From positions 28,125,001-28,189,000 of the forward strand of contig NC_081818.1 of assembly GCF_030704535.1 (NCBI RefSeq): a DNA stretch of 64,000 nucleotides. Direction: 5' to 3'. The position numbers were made by a program, and so were the translations under genes. The notes below the pieces were generated by a model that was not told where the DNA came from, did no database searches, and saw only the letters and a list, made by a program, of their open reading frames with translations. Position 1 is the stretch's first letter; every line of letters begins with the position of its first letter. The stretch is from Vitis vinifera (taxonomy: Eukaryota > Streptophyta > Magnoliopsida > Vitales > Vitaceae). Below are positions 37,301-50,662 of this stretch, in pieces.

Positions 37301-40300
37301 AGCATCTCACCCGATTCTACCTAATCTTGGCTTGTGTATGGGTTCGGGATCTGTTCTAATATTATTTAAGTTTATATATATATAATGTTAGGAACTTTTT
37401 TTTTTTTTTCTTTTGAGTAACGGGGAAGAAGAAATGAAAATCAAGGCAAGAGATTTTGACTGGCATCCTCCCTATTACACAGTGGCGGAGGAATATGTAA
37501 ACAGTATATCCAACTAGAAACCATAGTCCAGAGATATTCTCTCCACCGCAGATTCCAAAAGCCTCAAAACGAAACAAGAAAAGAAAAGTGAAGTTAGGAC
37601 ACAGAAAAGGACATGAAACCAGTAGTGGCAAAGTGGAAGCCCACTCACTCTCAAAAAGGCAATGTGGCACTGACCGAAGCTTCTTGGGGCTTTCTGGGTG
37701 TATATGGATTATTGGACACTTGTTCTACTCCTCTCCACATTTGAATGATGGTGATGTCTTCCCTCATCCTTCACTTTCTCCTAATCTTCTTTCTAATCCC
37801 ATCACCAATATTTTCTTTATATCTCTCATAAATATCATTTTGGAGGGGACCAATCTCGGTGGTGTTAACTCAAAACCCAACCCTCTATGCTAAATTTTCA
37901 AACACTTGATACAATGAAAAAATAGGTCTTCAAAGTTTAAAACTCCAACAAGGTGGTAATGGGTTTGGTGTGTAGGTGATTTTTTTTCAGGTAAAACATC
38001 CATCACGTGCAGAGACTTATGGGATTTTTCAAGGGAGTTTCAAGTGGATTTCATGGGTCCCTTGTATGTTCTCGCATATTATAGGACCGAGGATGCCCAA
38101 GATCGGGAGAAATGGGGTGATGGGTCCATGTCACCTAGGATTTCTCCATTTATTTTTATTTTTATTTTTGTGGGTTCTAACATTAAGCATCGTGTTGAAA
38201 GATAAGAATTAGCGACCCCCATGTGCCAAGAAAATGTGAATTATTGAAGGCAATTTGGAACATGTTTTAAAATTGAAATATTCCGTGTGCAGCTCATCTT
38301 GTGACTGGTTAAGGACATCACGCATTCTGGTGGGCATTGCCTGGGTTTACCTGGAAGTGGTTTAAAGGGTACAGATGACCCCACCATACTGTAGACAGCA
38401 TTTGAAGGATCATATTGTAACTCTCTTTTTTGTTCTTGCTCAAATGCCCTCGTCATTTTAAAACGTGTCTACGTAATTAAGTAAAATCTATTGCAAATAG
38501 CGTTAGAAGCTTTTTCTCCTAATTGAAGAAATCATACGTACTCTTTAAACAAGTTTTCGAAATGAAGTCAAAATACTTTACGTATTTTAAAAAAATGTTT
38601 TTTTGTTGTCCAAATAGAATTGACTCTTGATAGGAGCATTTATCTTAATTAATTAGGAAGACAAATTCTAGTTGAACTACACCATGTGTGGTAGAAAATG
38701 TGATTACAAATTTACATGTATGGCTCAATTTTCTAATCATACAGTTTCTTGACTGTATTAAACAATGACAGAATTTAGGCCAAAACAAGTGAAAAAGAAA
38801 AAGGCACAACATTTTTCTGATTTCAAATCAGTTCCCCGTGAAGAAAGGTATAAGAATAAGAATCAAACCCTCTCAATTTTCATTTACCTTTAAGCTTTTT
38901 ATCTGGTACAAGACTCATGGGAACATTTTGAACTGGACAAATGAATACAAACCCATTTCTGAAAATTCAAAGGCAGCCTGAATCTACGGTCCAATTGCTC
39001 CAAACCCATTTTTCCCTAGTAAATTCAAAGACAACAACCAAACACTGTGGGCCAATTCCTCCATGCCCTCTTGCCAACGGTGGGTTTTCTCTGCTTTGAA
39101 GTTGATAAATAAGGCATTCAATTATAATAACTAAGAGAAAATGGCCATACAAAAAAGAATACCAAACTTTTGGTGCTAGGTGAGTCAAACTCCATTATCA
39201 TCTGCAACACGTGTTTTAGAAAAATACTTCATAGAAAGCAACTGCTTCATTTTCGTTGATAAGTAAGAAAGCCAGTAGGTGATAACTGATGAGCAAGAGC
39301 CTTGTTCTTGACCAGAAACTCGTAATAAAACAAGAGACTTTGGCCTTTCCAAAAAGCTTAAAATAGGAGGTGTGGCGGCTGACACTTGTGTGATCAGCAG
39401 TCTCCTCGCAGAGATGGTCCTTGAACAGGCTTAAATCCTCCATCACAAATTTTTACAATTTGAAAAGATATTTTCAAGTGGTTAAGATAATAAATGCCTT
39501 ACACTCTTACTACCAAACAAATGTTCAGTTTGTTGAAATTTTATTTTATTTTGTTTTATTTACAAAAAATTCATTTTTTGACTACCAAACAAGCTCTTTA
39601 AAGCTTATTAATAATTGACAAGAGGTTTCTTGTTTTGATTTCCTTCTATGATTATTCATTTATTATCCTCGCTTATCATTCAGACTTGTTTCTAGCAGGT
39701 GGGCTCCGGAGAAGTGGGTCAAAACTGGTTGGAGTTGCTGAGTTGAGTGTCTCACTTGGTGTTTGTTTCAGTAGAAGTTTAATAGGCATATTAGAATATT
39801 GATTAAGGGGCATATCAGCAAGAAAAGTAGCTTTCAGTGGTCAGTGTTGGATGTCAAAGAATATCAGTAGGAGTAGTGCTTGCTGGTTTACAGAGCACTT
39901 CCCAATCTACATTTTTATCTCTTCAGACAACCCAATTGTTGGAGTTAACCCCTTCTCTGAAAATTTAAAAAATATTCCTTCTTTTTTTTTTTCTTCTTCT
40001 CTGAAAGGAATTCAAGGAAACAGTGTCTTTTTCTCTCCCCAGGCACACCCATATTATTCTAATCTACAGCTCCAATTCCAACCACCATCCTCGTTTCAAA
40101 TACCATTCTCTGTATCCGTTTGTGGTGTTTCGTGTTTGCTCTTCGTGTGTCTCCATTGGTGGTACTTGAATTGCCCTCCCCACTCTCATAAAAACAGTGT
40201 CTTATCCTTTCTGAGAATTTATTTAGTTGCTTCTCCTTTTTGTTTTTTTTTTTTAGTTTTTGAAAGTGGGGAGAGTGTGAATTCATCTGGTTCATCTTTG
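31386..40300. other. Long gene-poor interval
   Basis: I support no gene here. 31386-33060 is of moderate AT content and has an inverted repeat agcttcaggg / ccctgaagct (32681-32690 and 32709-32718), but its frames are short and match nothing I know. 33100-33250 and 33660-33740 carry ggaccggtcc and gttccatgaacaggttc motifs seen in plant repeats. 33440-36650 is strongly AT-rich, with an (AT)n microsatellite at 33622-33641. 36650-40000 has scattered short frames only. The last few hundred bases before 40300 should contain the KUP promoter and leader. Confidence 0.5.
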
Positions 40301-40324
40301 TTTCTCTCGCAACCTGATTGGAAT

Positions 40325-40345
40325 ATGGGTTTTTCGTGGTTTTGA
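40325..40345 (+). promoter_or_regulatory. Short upstream ORF before the KUP start
   Basis: An upstream ATG at 40325 opens a six-codon frame (MGFSWF, stop at 40343-40345) that ends 11 nt before the main start at 40357. If the leader includes this segment, ribosomes would have to leak past or reinitiate, lowering or regulating KUP translation. The transcript start is not known from sequence alone. Confidence 0.5.
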
Positions 40346-40356
40346 GGGAGCTCATC

Positions 40357-43300
40357 ATGGATCTGGAACGAGTAAACCGAAACGGTCGGACCAAGGTGAG
40401 AAGGGTGTGTCCGAGTGTGGTTAAGAGGTTCTTTGAAATCTCCGCCGTTGTTTTTTTTGGTTCATGTTGTTGTTCTCTTTTTGTTGCAGAGGGAATCATG
40501 GAGGACAGTGCTGACCCTGGCTTATCAGAGCTTGGGTGTTGTTTATGGAGATTTAAGCACTTCTCCTCTCTATGTGTACAAAAGCACTTTTGCAGAGGAT
40601 ATTCATCATTCAGAGACAAATGAGGAGATTTATGGGGTGTTGTCTTTCGTATTCTGGACATTAACATTGATACCACTCCTCAAATATGTGTTTATTGTGC
40701 TCAGAGCAGATGATAATGGTGAAGGTGGGACTTTTGCTTTGTATTCATTGCTCTGCCGGCATGCCCGGGTGAACTCAATACCCAATTGCCAGCTTGCTGA
40801 TGAGGAACTGTCCGAATACACAAGGGACGGTTTTGTATTGCTCGATAAAAATTCTGGTTCAAGCCTGAAATCGACATTGGAGAAGTATAGAGTGTTGCAG
40901 AGGGTATTGCTTGTTCTGGCTTTGATTGGGACTTGTATGGTTATCGGGGATGGAGTCCTCACACCTTCAATTTCTGGTATTGGATGTTATGTGTTTGTGG
41001 TTTTAGGTCTAAAGTTGGAAGGTTGGGATGCTAATATGTGATTATTTTGTTTTGTTGTGATAATTTCTGCAGTTTTTTCGGCAGTGTCGGGTTTGGAGCT
41101 TTCAATGTCAAAAGAGCATCACCTATGTAAGTTCTGATTCTATTATTCGCCAATATGTTATTCCACATCAACAATCATTTTAATGTCTGAAGAATAAGAA
41201 TTCCTTGTGGTGAAGGTGGATGACTGTCAAGTAGATCCTCTAATTGAAAAGGTTACTAATGTATTTCCTAGGTGTCAAATGTAGTTGCCCTCTTAGGCTG
41301 CTAAACTACTTGTCCTAAACTCCATCTCATCACAAGTAGGTTGGAAAACCAGATGTTTGAGGTTGTTAGGTAATCAAGAAAGCCTAGATCAGGTTCACTA
41401 AGGCACAAAACATGTGGGTGCTAAGTGACACGATTTTCTTTTATGGCCCGTCTCTTAGGTTTGTTTGAAGTGCACTTAGAAAACTGTTTAATCATCTTCA
41501 TCTTATTCATGCTGTGAAACGAGGTGGTTCATAATTAGGTATCGATATCTTGACTTTATCATCAACCATTCAGAACCTGAATTTTATTTACAACAAGCTT
41601 TTTGTACCGATATTGCGGTTAGTGGACAAAGAGAGGTTACCAAATTGTAATAGAAACATGCATTATTGTGGGTCCCTAAAAGTATAACTAAGACAAAACT
41701 TTCCTGCTTTAATCAAAGTCAAATCACTATCAAGCCAATAAAATAAAGATGGACTCCATGGTGTGGAAGGCCAAATTGATGACAACCAATATATTTATAA
41801 TAGATCAAGGATGTAACAGGAGGTCAAGAATAGAACTTTAATTTCATAAATTATAAGATGAAATAGGTAAAGTTATGCTTTTTTATAAAGTTGGTTCAGT
41901 CATAATAAACTGAAGCAAAAAGTAGTTTAGTAGGGAAATGGATGTGAGGCAAAAATGTATATAATACTCTAGTTTTCTCAGCATACTTATCCGAATAGTG
42001 GCAGTGATGAAGCATAGGCATTTTTAGAGCAGTCAATTGAGGTAGAACCATGATTGGAGTTCCCTATGGATAAAAACAATCATGACTATGGCATCAGCCA
42101 CACTTTGACCTGTTATGACCAAGTTGTGGTGGTGAATGAACTACTTGAATGAAGCTGGTATCATCATTGTTTGATCAATTGGTGAACACGAATTTGGTGG
42201 TCCAATGATCTCCTTTATGGTTGCTACTGGAAATTTCCGAAGATCTTTCATTATATTTCATTTTCTAAGGCTCCACTAGTCATTCCTTTTTTCCTTTGTT
42301 TCTGTCATATATATGACTTACTTGCTAGTCATGATTTCCATGCTTTATTTTTATTTGGTTTTTTTACACTTGTGGGGCCTATCTGCAGTCCATGTTTAAT
42401 TGCCATCCTTTGCTACTAATGGGAAACATATCCTTTGAGGCCATTTGATGATATTTTTCAACTATGACTTGGGGCAAACATAGACAGGAAGTTCAGGCTG
42501 GCTGTGGGTGTGCTGCTTCATATACTCATAATTTATGCTTGTTAGCTTACCCTAGTTTTGAGGAGATGCCATCAACTCAAGACTTGGTTTTCTTTTCCTA
42601 CCGGTTTAACCTAAATAATTAACATTTTCACCTTTAACAAGTTAAGTTAGAGATGATTGTTTGATGAATTCTGTATCAAGTTTGCATAAATCCACTTATA
42701 AAATGGGATAAGTTACCTTTCAAACAGTACTGATTTTCCTTTCTTTTGAAATCTATGCAGATGTACAAGTTCCAGTTGCTTGTATAATACTGGTATTTCT
42801 GTTTGCTCTCCAACATTATGGGACTCACAGAGTAGGCTTCCTGTTTGCGCCAATTGTGATAACATGGCTTTTATGCATCAGTGCAATTGGTTTGTACAAC
42901 ATCTTCCACTGGAATCCCTGTGTTTATCAAGCTCTCTCCCCATACTACATGTACAAATTTTTGAAGAAGACCCAAAGGGGAGGTTGGATGTCATTGGGTG
43001 GAATTCTCTTATGCATAACAGGTGGAAGAGATGTGCATACTCTGTACACTTGCCATTTAAGCAATCGGCTCATTTTTCTTTCTAATTCAAATTGTTTTGG
43101 CATTTCAGGTTCAGAAGCTATGTTTGCAGATCTTGGACACTTTTCCCAGTTGTCAATCCAGGTACATAGGCTTGGTAATTTGGTTCAATGACTAAAGGGG
43201 ACTTTATGCCTCTGTCAGTTTATACATAGAATAGGATTAATAAGCTAAGTTTGAAGGCCTTCTTTTTTCTTCGAAAAAATACTCCTATATTTTGAAATAA

Positions 43301-45313
43301 AACCCTGTGTTTCTTCTAAATCAAGGTAAATTCGAGTTGACAATTCACATCCCACAATGCTCATTAGATTCCTGCATTTTGCCAATATGATCTGTAACAT
43401 GGTCACCTCTCAAGTTCAACAATTGATTGTTTTCACTCTAATAGGATCCGTGAAATTTTGATTAGATAGATTCATCATGCGATGGTTTCAAACTGCACAA
43501 TTTTGGATGTTAACTGCATCTGATTTTTAGAAATCAGGTCGGGCACTGATGTCGACCATAATTAGTATTTCTGTGTAAAATGATTTGATTTCTCCACTAG
43601 AGAAAAAAAAAAAAGGAAAAATTAAAGCAACTTTTTTAATCTAAAGCTATATTCTCTGCAGATTGCTTTCACGTTTGTGGTTTATCCATCCTTGATCCTC
43701 GCATATATGGGACAAGCTGCTTATCTTTCCAAGCATCATACTATTGAAAGCGACTACCATATTGGGTTCTATGTATCTGTGCCTGGTACGGGGTTTTACT
43801 TTCTGTATAGAGAACAGCTACTTTTAACATGATATTAAGTTTGAGGTTTTAGCTAATTATTGGTACTGTTTTTCTTGTGTTAGAGAAACTAAGATGGCCT
43901 GTTCTGGGAATAGCGATACTTGCTGCAGTAGTAGGAAGTCAAGCCATCATCACAGGGACGTTCTCGATCATCAAACAATGTTCTGCTTTGGGTTGTTTCC
44001 CGAGGGTCAAAATAGTCCATACGTCATCTAAAATACATGGCCAGATTTACATTCCAGAAATCAATTGGACGTTAATGTTATTATGTTTGGCCATCACTGT
44101 TGGTTTTAGAGACACAAAACGCTTGGGCAATGCATCAGGTAGTATCCACAGTCTAAGTTATTTTTTATTTTTTAAGTTACTTATTTGCCATTTCTGTGTA
44201 CTGGTTTACATTTTCTCCTTTTCTTCTGGAACAGGTTTGGCAGTTATAACTGTGATGCTGGTAACCACCTGCCTAATGTCCCTAGTTATAGTCCTCTGCT
44301 GGCACAAAAGTGTCATCCTAGCTATTTGCTTTATATTCTTCTTTGGCTCCATTGAAGCGCTCTACTTCTCAGCTTCTCTCATCAAGTTCCTTGAAGGGGC
44401 TTGGGTTCCCATTGCCCTCTCGTTCATCTTCCTAATGGTTATGTATGTTTGGCACTATGGCACACTCAAGAAATATGAGTTTGATGTTCAAAGTAAGGTA
44501 TCTATTAACTGGCTGCTTGGCTTGGGTCCTACCCTAGGAATTGTGCGGGTGAGGGGCATTGGTCTCATACACACTGAGCTTGTATCTGGGATCCCAGCTA
44601 TTTTCTCCCACTTTGTCACAAACCTCCCAGCTTTCCATCAGGTTTTGGTCTTCCTTTGCATTAAATCTGTTCCAGTGCCTCATGTGAAACCTGAGGAGAG
44701 GTTCCTTGTGGGAAGAGTTGGGCCAAAGGAATACCGACTCTATAGGTGCATTGCAAGATATGGTTATCGTGATGTTCACAAGGATGATGTGGAGTTTGAA
44801 AAAGATCTTGTTTGTAGTATTGCAGAATTCATCCGGTCAGAAGGGCCTGAATATGATACACCACTTGTCCAAAAAGAAGAATTTGGCACAGGAATTGAAG
44901 GCCTGGAAAAGAATGAAAGAATGACTGTTGTTGGAACTTCTTCAACACAATTAGATGGTATAAAACTGCGTGAAGAATCAGACTTGTCTGATACAGTGGG
45001 CACTTCAGAGCTGAGGGAAATAAGGTCCCCAGAGAGGCCGAGGAAGAGAGTGAGATTCGTTTTGCCAGATAGTCCACAGATTGATAGAGCCGCACGGGAG
45101 GAGCTGCATGAACTGATGGAAGCCAGGGAGGCAGGGATGGCGTTTATACTGGGGCATGCATATGTGAGGGCGAAGAGGGGATCAAGTTTGATAAAGAGAA
45201 TTGTAATTGATATCGGATATGATTTCTTGAGGAGGAACTCTAGAGGCCCAAATTATGCGCTAAGCATTCCTCATGCATCTACTCTGGAGGTGGGGATGAT
45301 CTACCATGTTTGA
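40357..45313 (+). CDS. KUP/HAK/KT potassium transporter, KUP6/KUP8 type
   Basis: Membrane K+ transporter; Arabidopsis KUP6/KUP8 act in K+ efflux, turgor and stress or growth control. Eight exons: 40357-40395, 40490-40976, 41073-41126, 42761-43021, 43109-43161, 43662-43785, 43884-44138, 44235-45313, giving 783 aa. The tiny first exon encodes 13 residues and then [23 protein letters not shown], the family signature [14 protein letters not shown]. Further hallmarks are [89 protein letters not shown] and LGNASGLAV. About 12 helices precede a long cytosolic tail ending [13 protein letters not shown]. Residue-level resemblance is closest to KUP6/KUP8, including the ELSMSKEHH and [11 protein letters not shown] segments. 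The 96-bp intron at 44139-44234 is a multiple of three and lacks a stop. Confidence 0.95.
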
Positions 45314-47302
45314 TTTTGATTATAGAGTATAGTAGTGTATTCAATGATTTTCTGAGTCATTGTATATGATAGTTTAAAAGCTTTTTTCAAAATGCCATCT
45401 TATAAGGGTTCCAAGCAGTTGGTCCAAGATTTGATTTCTTTGGAAAATATTAAGACTAGTGAAAGAAACTCTTGTAACTCCTGCACTGTCATAGTCATGC
45501 CCAAGCAGTCTGATCATAGCGATTTACTTATTGAGAACTTCCAATTTTGTTAAAAATATGGCTATTAGGCCTATACAAAAGTTTACCAGAATGAAGAATG
45601 CTTTCTCTGAATGCTTAGCCATTGTGAGTAATGAGCAAATGAGTGACTGCAGATGCATGTGATTTAATCGAAGGGTGTCATCCAGTGCCAATGTTCAAGT
45701 TCAACCAGTTTTGTGATGTTCCAATTTGGACAATTTTCTTAGAGAAGGAATGAGAGGAAGAAACTACTTGCCATATTGCAGCAACCATCACCCAACAGAG
45801 ACCCCAGTTTTGAGCCTCGGCAACTTTTGAACTTTAACAGCTCAATGTGGGCTAGATTTACTTGGAAGCATTTCTCACCTTTCCTTTCTTTAAGATTGTT
45901 TAGAAGTTAATGAAATGGCAGTGTCATATGATTGTGTAGCCATGACAAGGAAAGGGACAAATGTCATGCGGGGCACAGTGCCCAAAAAAAAGTAATTGAT
46001 TTGAGAAAGATGGTCTCTATATCACCTTGCAGCAAAGAATGGCTACAGAATCTAGTTTCCCTACCATTGGAGGTAAGCTGGAGACAAAATTTGATTTTTC
46101 ATGAATCTGGCCTTTTTTTTTTTTCTCCTTAATTTTTTTCCCAAGTGGGTTTTGGTAGTGATCTGTCAAAATGTTGTTAAAATGAACACAAGAAACACTA
46201 TTTGATCAAAGTTATTGGCCTAAGAGATCATGAATGCACAGGGTTATGTGATAAAAATAATGCAAAAGAAAGGTGGTAATGATGACAAGATTGAGGGAGC
46301 TACTGATCTTCATGATGTATGCTGCAGACCTTAATGCTTTAAAGAAATCAAGAGACCAAATCCGTCAAAGAAAGAGAGAATTACACCAACTTTCACTCCA
46401 TTTGGCACAGGATATCTGCCGAAGAGCACATGATGGATAAGGAAAGAAACAAAAAGAGGCACTAAAACAGACACCAAGTAAAGCATCAAAGAGAAAAAAA
46501 AACAGAATTAGAATAAGTAAAAGATTAGAGAGTCATCAAAAGGGATGAGTGAAGCCACTCACCTTTATTCTTGCAAACAAATTTGTTCTATGCACCACTT
46601 CCTACCCATAAACCCACAAGGCCACAATGCGGGAAACTCTCAGACATGTCCAAAACTGCATCTCATTGGGTGATGTACTAGCATATGGGTTTGTTTTGCC
46701 TTCAACAATCATACTAAATACTCTTTGGGTACTACTCATTTTTTTACCAATGAGCATTCCTCTAATTCAGAATCCATTGTTGGCCCTATGAAGTATAATT
46801 TTGTAATTTTACCTGCAGATAAATGATATTTCATATGGTAAAAAAGGAAGGAACATCAAGCTGAGAGAAAATACAAAGAAAATAAAGAAGGTTTTAGGTT
46901 ATGGCTAGGTTATGGCTAGCCTTTAATATATTAATATTTTATTATCATATGATCTGGCTGTGTGAGCATATGTTGTCTCCTTACAAGAACATTCCATAAA
47001 GATGAGAAATAAAAAATATGATTTTTTTTTTTTTGGGGGTCCAAAATAGGAGAAAAACAGAGGATATGATACCCTGTCTACTGAGGCCCTCTCTTTTGAC
47101 TTTACCTTGTTACATTTAACTTCTATCTTTACTGTTGAGCCTTAATCACTGTTGCTTGCTTTGTCTCTATCGTTTTCCTCTCTCCCTCTCTATATATCTC
47201 TCAAAAAAGGGGTGTGCTGATTAACATGTAAAAAGAAGCCAAACATTGTTGGTGGGGTATTCTACTTGAGAGTGTTTCTGACGATTCCAAGCTTGAATCT
47301 TC
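45314..47302. other. Intergenic DNA between KUP and NHL genes
   Basis: Contains the KUP 3' UTR and the NHL promoter. A (CT)n/TATATA stretch (ctctccctctctatatatctctc, about 47178-47200) about 150 bp before the NHL start is a candidate core promoter. No gene or repeat was recognised otherwise. Confidence 0.45.
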
Positions 47303-47352
47303 ATGTTTGAGCACCAATGTTCTTTGGTTTTCTGCTGAAACAACAACAATGA
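47303..47352 (+). promoter_or_regulatory. Two overlapping uORFs at the NHL start codon
   Basis: Two upstream ATGs lie just before the main start. One at 47303 opens a frame closing at 47336-47338. One at 47317 opens MFFGFLLKQQQ and stops with TGA at 47350-47352, so its stop overlaps the main ATG (47349-47351) as ATGA. Such stop/start overlap can allow reinitiation. Effects on expression are inferred. Confidence 0.5.
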
Positions 47353-50300
47353 GGAATAATTGGGTTGGTTTGTTTCTCATTCTCGTGGTTTTTGGTGGGT
47401 TCTCGTCAGTCTCAGCCTCCCCACCTGTTGCAAGTGAGTATAAGCTCCAGAACCCTTATGTTTCTTTTGCATTTACTCACCTCTCTGCTTCAAATGTTTG
47501 GTTTTGCTTCAACTTTCAACTCTGCCTTCATTTTCATATTCTCCTTTTTGCAGAAATTGTTAGTGGAATTGTGTCCAATGTGGTCTCTGCTCTTGTGAAG
47601 TGGCTGTGGTCACTGAAGTCTACCACCAATACAGGTACATATCCTTTACTGATCTCACATATAGCTCTGTCCCTCTGCTTCTTGCGGTTATTCACACCTG
47701 TAGGCTAGACATTGCTCTCTGCAATTTTGTGGTTGATGGGCTTGATGGGATTTGATTTTTCAGCAATTTCTAGCCGTTCCAAGATGAATTTTGAGGATGG
47801 ATATACTGTGGAAACAGTGTTTGATGGTAGTAAGCTGGGAATCGAACCATACTCTCTAGAGGTATCCACAAGTGGAGAGCTTCTAGTTTTGGACTCTGAA
47901 AACAGTAACATTTACAAGATCTCATCCCCACTGTCTCGATGTAAGCTACTTTTTTCTATAATGGTTAGGAATTGTTCTTAATTAAATGTGTTTAGTTGAG
48001 TTCTATTATCTAAGTTCCATCTTCCCATAAAGTTGTTGTCATTACTTGGTTTTAGTAGGTATGCCTTAATACCCAGTTAAAGTTCCATATCGAGATTTGT
48101 TGTTTTGTGTTTTTGGCCTTGTGGAAGGACTTGGCTTCATTCTTTGGGGATACTTATTTTTCTGATTTCTTATTAGTTATTTCTTGAAAGATCTCTCACC
48201 CAATCCCAGCTTTTAGTTTTCATCCACTTATGAAAAATGAGGTTTTAATTTGCTTTTGTTTAGCAGAAGACTCCACTTTTGAAAGTACATTAGACCTTTT
48301 AGTTTTGTTTCTGGAGAACCAATTCCATCTTTTAGTGATTTGCTATCTTTCACTTTTGTGACGAAGTTTCTTTATTGACACTCTAGACTTGTTCTTCTGT
48401 CCTTTTTTCTCTATCAGTCTATGGTCCTTTATCTTTGTTATCTAAATGAAGATTCTCACGCACTTTTCTACAGAGCAAACTCATGATTGTATACTCTAAT
48501 GTTTGGGAATCTCTTTGAGCTTCTACAAGAAGCCACACCCATTTTAATTTTTCTTTTTTCAAATTTATGGGTCCATTCAAATTTTTTGGTAAGGCCTTTT
48601 TTTATGTAGAACAATTTGGGTAGATTTTCTTTAATCACCACCTGCATTTCATTACCATGGCTTCTGTTTTATATGGTTCAGGCAAAGAATGTTGAGTCAG
48701 ATTATGTTGTTGTTTATGGTTCTACCTCCTTAGTAGCTTGGTTGTTTTGGTACAGTTCTACATGTTTTGTATGTTAAAGTTGATGATGAACTGCAGATAG
48801 CAGACCCAAACTGGTTGCTGGCTCGCCTGATGGGTACTCTGGGCATGTAGATGGGAAGCTAAGAGAAGCAAGGATGAACCATCCAAAAGGGCTTACAATG
48901 GATGAGAGAGGAAATATTTACATTGCAGACACTATGAATATGGCTATCAGGAAGATCAGTGATGCAGGTAAACTTCAGGTGTTTAAGGCATTCCCTCAAA
49001 TTAATGAACACAACTATCTTCTCAATTGATCATACATGATACTAATTTTTCAATTAAAACATCACTTGTTATTGTTGATTACAAATCTAATAATCTTGAC
49101 TTCCATAACATAATTTAGCAGTTTACCTATTTTTCACATGCCCTGTCTCTCTATATTAATATGGCACTGTCTATTTGCCATAGATGAGCTAAATCATCAG
49201 ATTGGTATTTAACCCAAGGATTTGCTTTATGCAGGAGTTACAACTATAGCAGGAGGAAAGTGGGGGCGAGGAGGGGGCCATGTCGATGGTCCAAGTGAAG
49301 ATGCAAAGTTCTCAAATGATTTTGACGTGGTTTACATTGGAAGTAGTTGCTCTCTTTTGGTTATAGACAGAGGAAACCAGGCAATTCGGGAGATCCAACT
49401 TCATTATGAAGATTGTGCTTACCAGTATAATGGTAGTTTTCATTTAGGTAAACTCAGATTGGCAAACTTTGTCATTGCCATCACTTCTCCATGGTTATGG
49501 AGATTTATGAGACGGTTTTCTCTTATTGCTGTTGCAGGGATAGCAGTCCTTGTTGCAGCTGGTTTCTTTGGTTATATGCTGGCATTGCTGCAACGTAGAG
49601 TGGCAGCAATGTTTTCTTCCCAATATGTAAGTGATCCAGCATTTTTTACACTTCGTTTTTGGATCTTCATTTAAGGATCAAATTTCTTGAATTATCATGA
49701 ACTTACTGAATCTTGAAAATCAATCATTAATTGTTCTTTAAATGCTCAAATCGTTGGAAATACCTCAAAGTTATGCATGTTAAGTTCCTAATGGTCAGTC
49801 CAAATCTGATCTGAGATTTCCCTATCAAGCCTGGTCACAGACTATTCCTGCTAATGGAAACTTGTCAAAGTTCATTTGCCAATTCTTTTCATGATAAGTC
49901 CAGTGTAAGTTCAAACTTATTTGACTTGTTTGATATGTTATAAACATCTTGCTCGTTCATACTTTCTAGGATTCAAGCACTCCTATGAAGAAAGGTATGC
50001 CTCCAGAATCATATCAGAGGCCTCTTAAATCAGTCAGGGCCCCCTTAATCCCAACTGAAGATGAGTATGAGAAAGCAGATGAGGGGTTCTTCGGTTCACT
50101 TGGGAGGCTTTTCCTCAACACAGGTTCAACTCTGGCTGAAATATTTGGGGGATTGTTTTCAGGTTCTAGAAAGAAGCCACCCCACCAGCAAATCCAGCAG
50201 CAGTACGGGCAACCGAATGTGCACTCAAATGGCTGGCCCATGCAAGAGAGCTATGTGATTCCAGATGAAGACGAGCCACCATCAATAGAGTCCAGAGCCC

Positions 50301-50662
50301 CAACACCCAAGAAAACTTATCCATTTATGACTCCAGAAATGGAGAAGACCCACCATTTCAGGCAAAGTCGGACTTTCTACAGTAATGGTTGGGATGGGAA
50401 TTATCAACAACTGCAACAAAAGCAGATACAGCAAAAGCAGCAATACCAGCAGCACCATCAAAAGCATTACTCATCGAATCCCCAGACTTACTATGAGCAG
50501 AGCTGTGAGACAAAAAATGAGATTGTTTTTGGAGCAGTTCAGGAGCAGGATGGACGACGTGAAGCTATGGTGATAAAGGCTGTTGACTATGGAGATCCTG
50601 TTTATAATCACCATAACATTCGACCCCGTCTCAATTACATGGGTTATTCCCATGCCTACTGA
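47349..50662 (+). CDS. NHL-repeat domain membrane protein
   Basis: Secretory-pathway membrane protein of 502 aa in seven exons: 47349-47433, 47554-47634, 47764-47940, 48797-48967, 49235-49447, 49538-49626, 49970-50662. Residues 1-24 form a signal peptide (LFLILVVFGGFSSVSA). Residues ~65-240 form an NHL-type beta-propeller with repeats LEVSTSGELLVLDSENSNIYKI, HPKGLTMDERGNIYIADTMNMAIRKI and DFDVVYIGSSCSLLVIDRGNQAIREI. One transmembrane helix follows at ~243-265 (AVLVAAGFFGYMLALL). The C-terminal ~230 residues are cytosolic and low-complexity with a glutamine-rich block (QQLQQKQIQQKQQYQQ). It resembles Arabidopsis At1g70280 and At5g14890, whose molecular function is not established. The 90-bp intron 49448-49537 is in frame and stop-free. 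The start at 47349 is chosen because it begins the signal peptide. Confidence 0.9.

Noticed and set aside
39851-40345. 164-codon plus-strand open frame just before the KUP start
   Set aside because: Low-complexity, Phe/Ser-rich composition typical of a pyrimidine-rich leader and no family match. Only its last six codons are kept, as a possible uORF.
40059-40676. 205-codon minus-strand frame
   Set aside because: Antisense to KUP leader, exon 1 and exon 2; composition reflects the coding strand opposite and no domain is recognisable.
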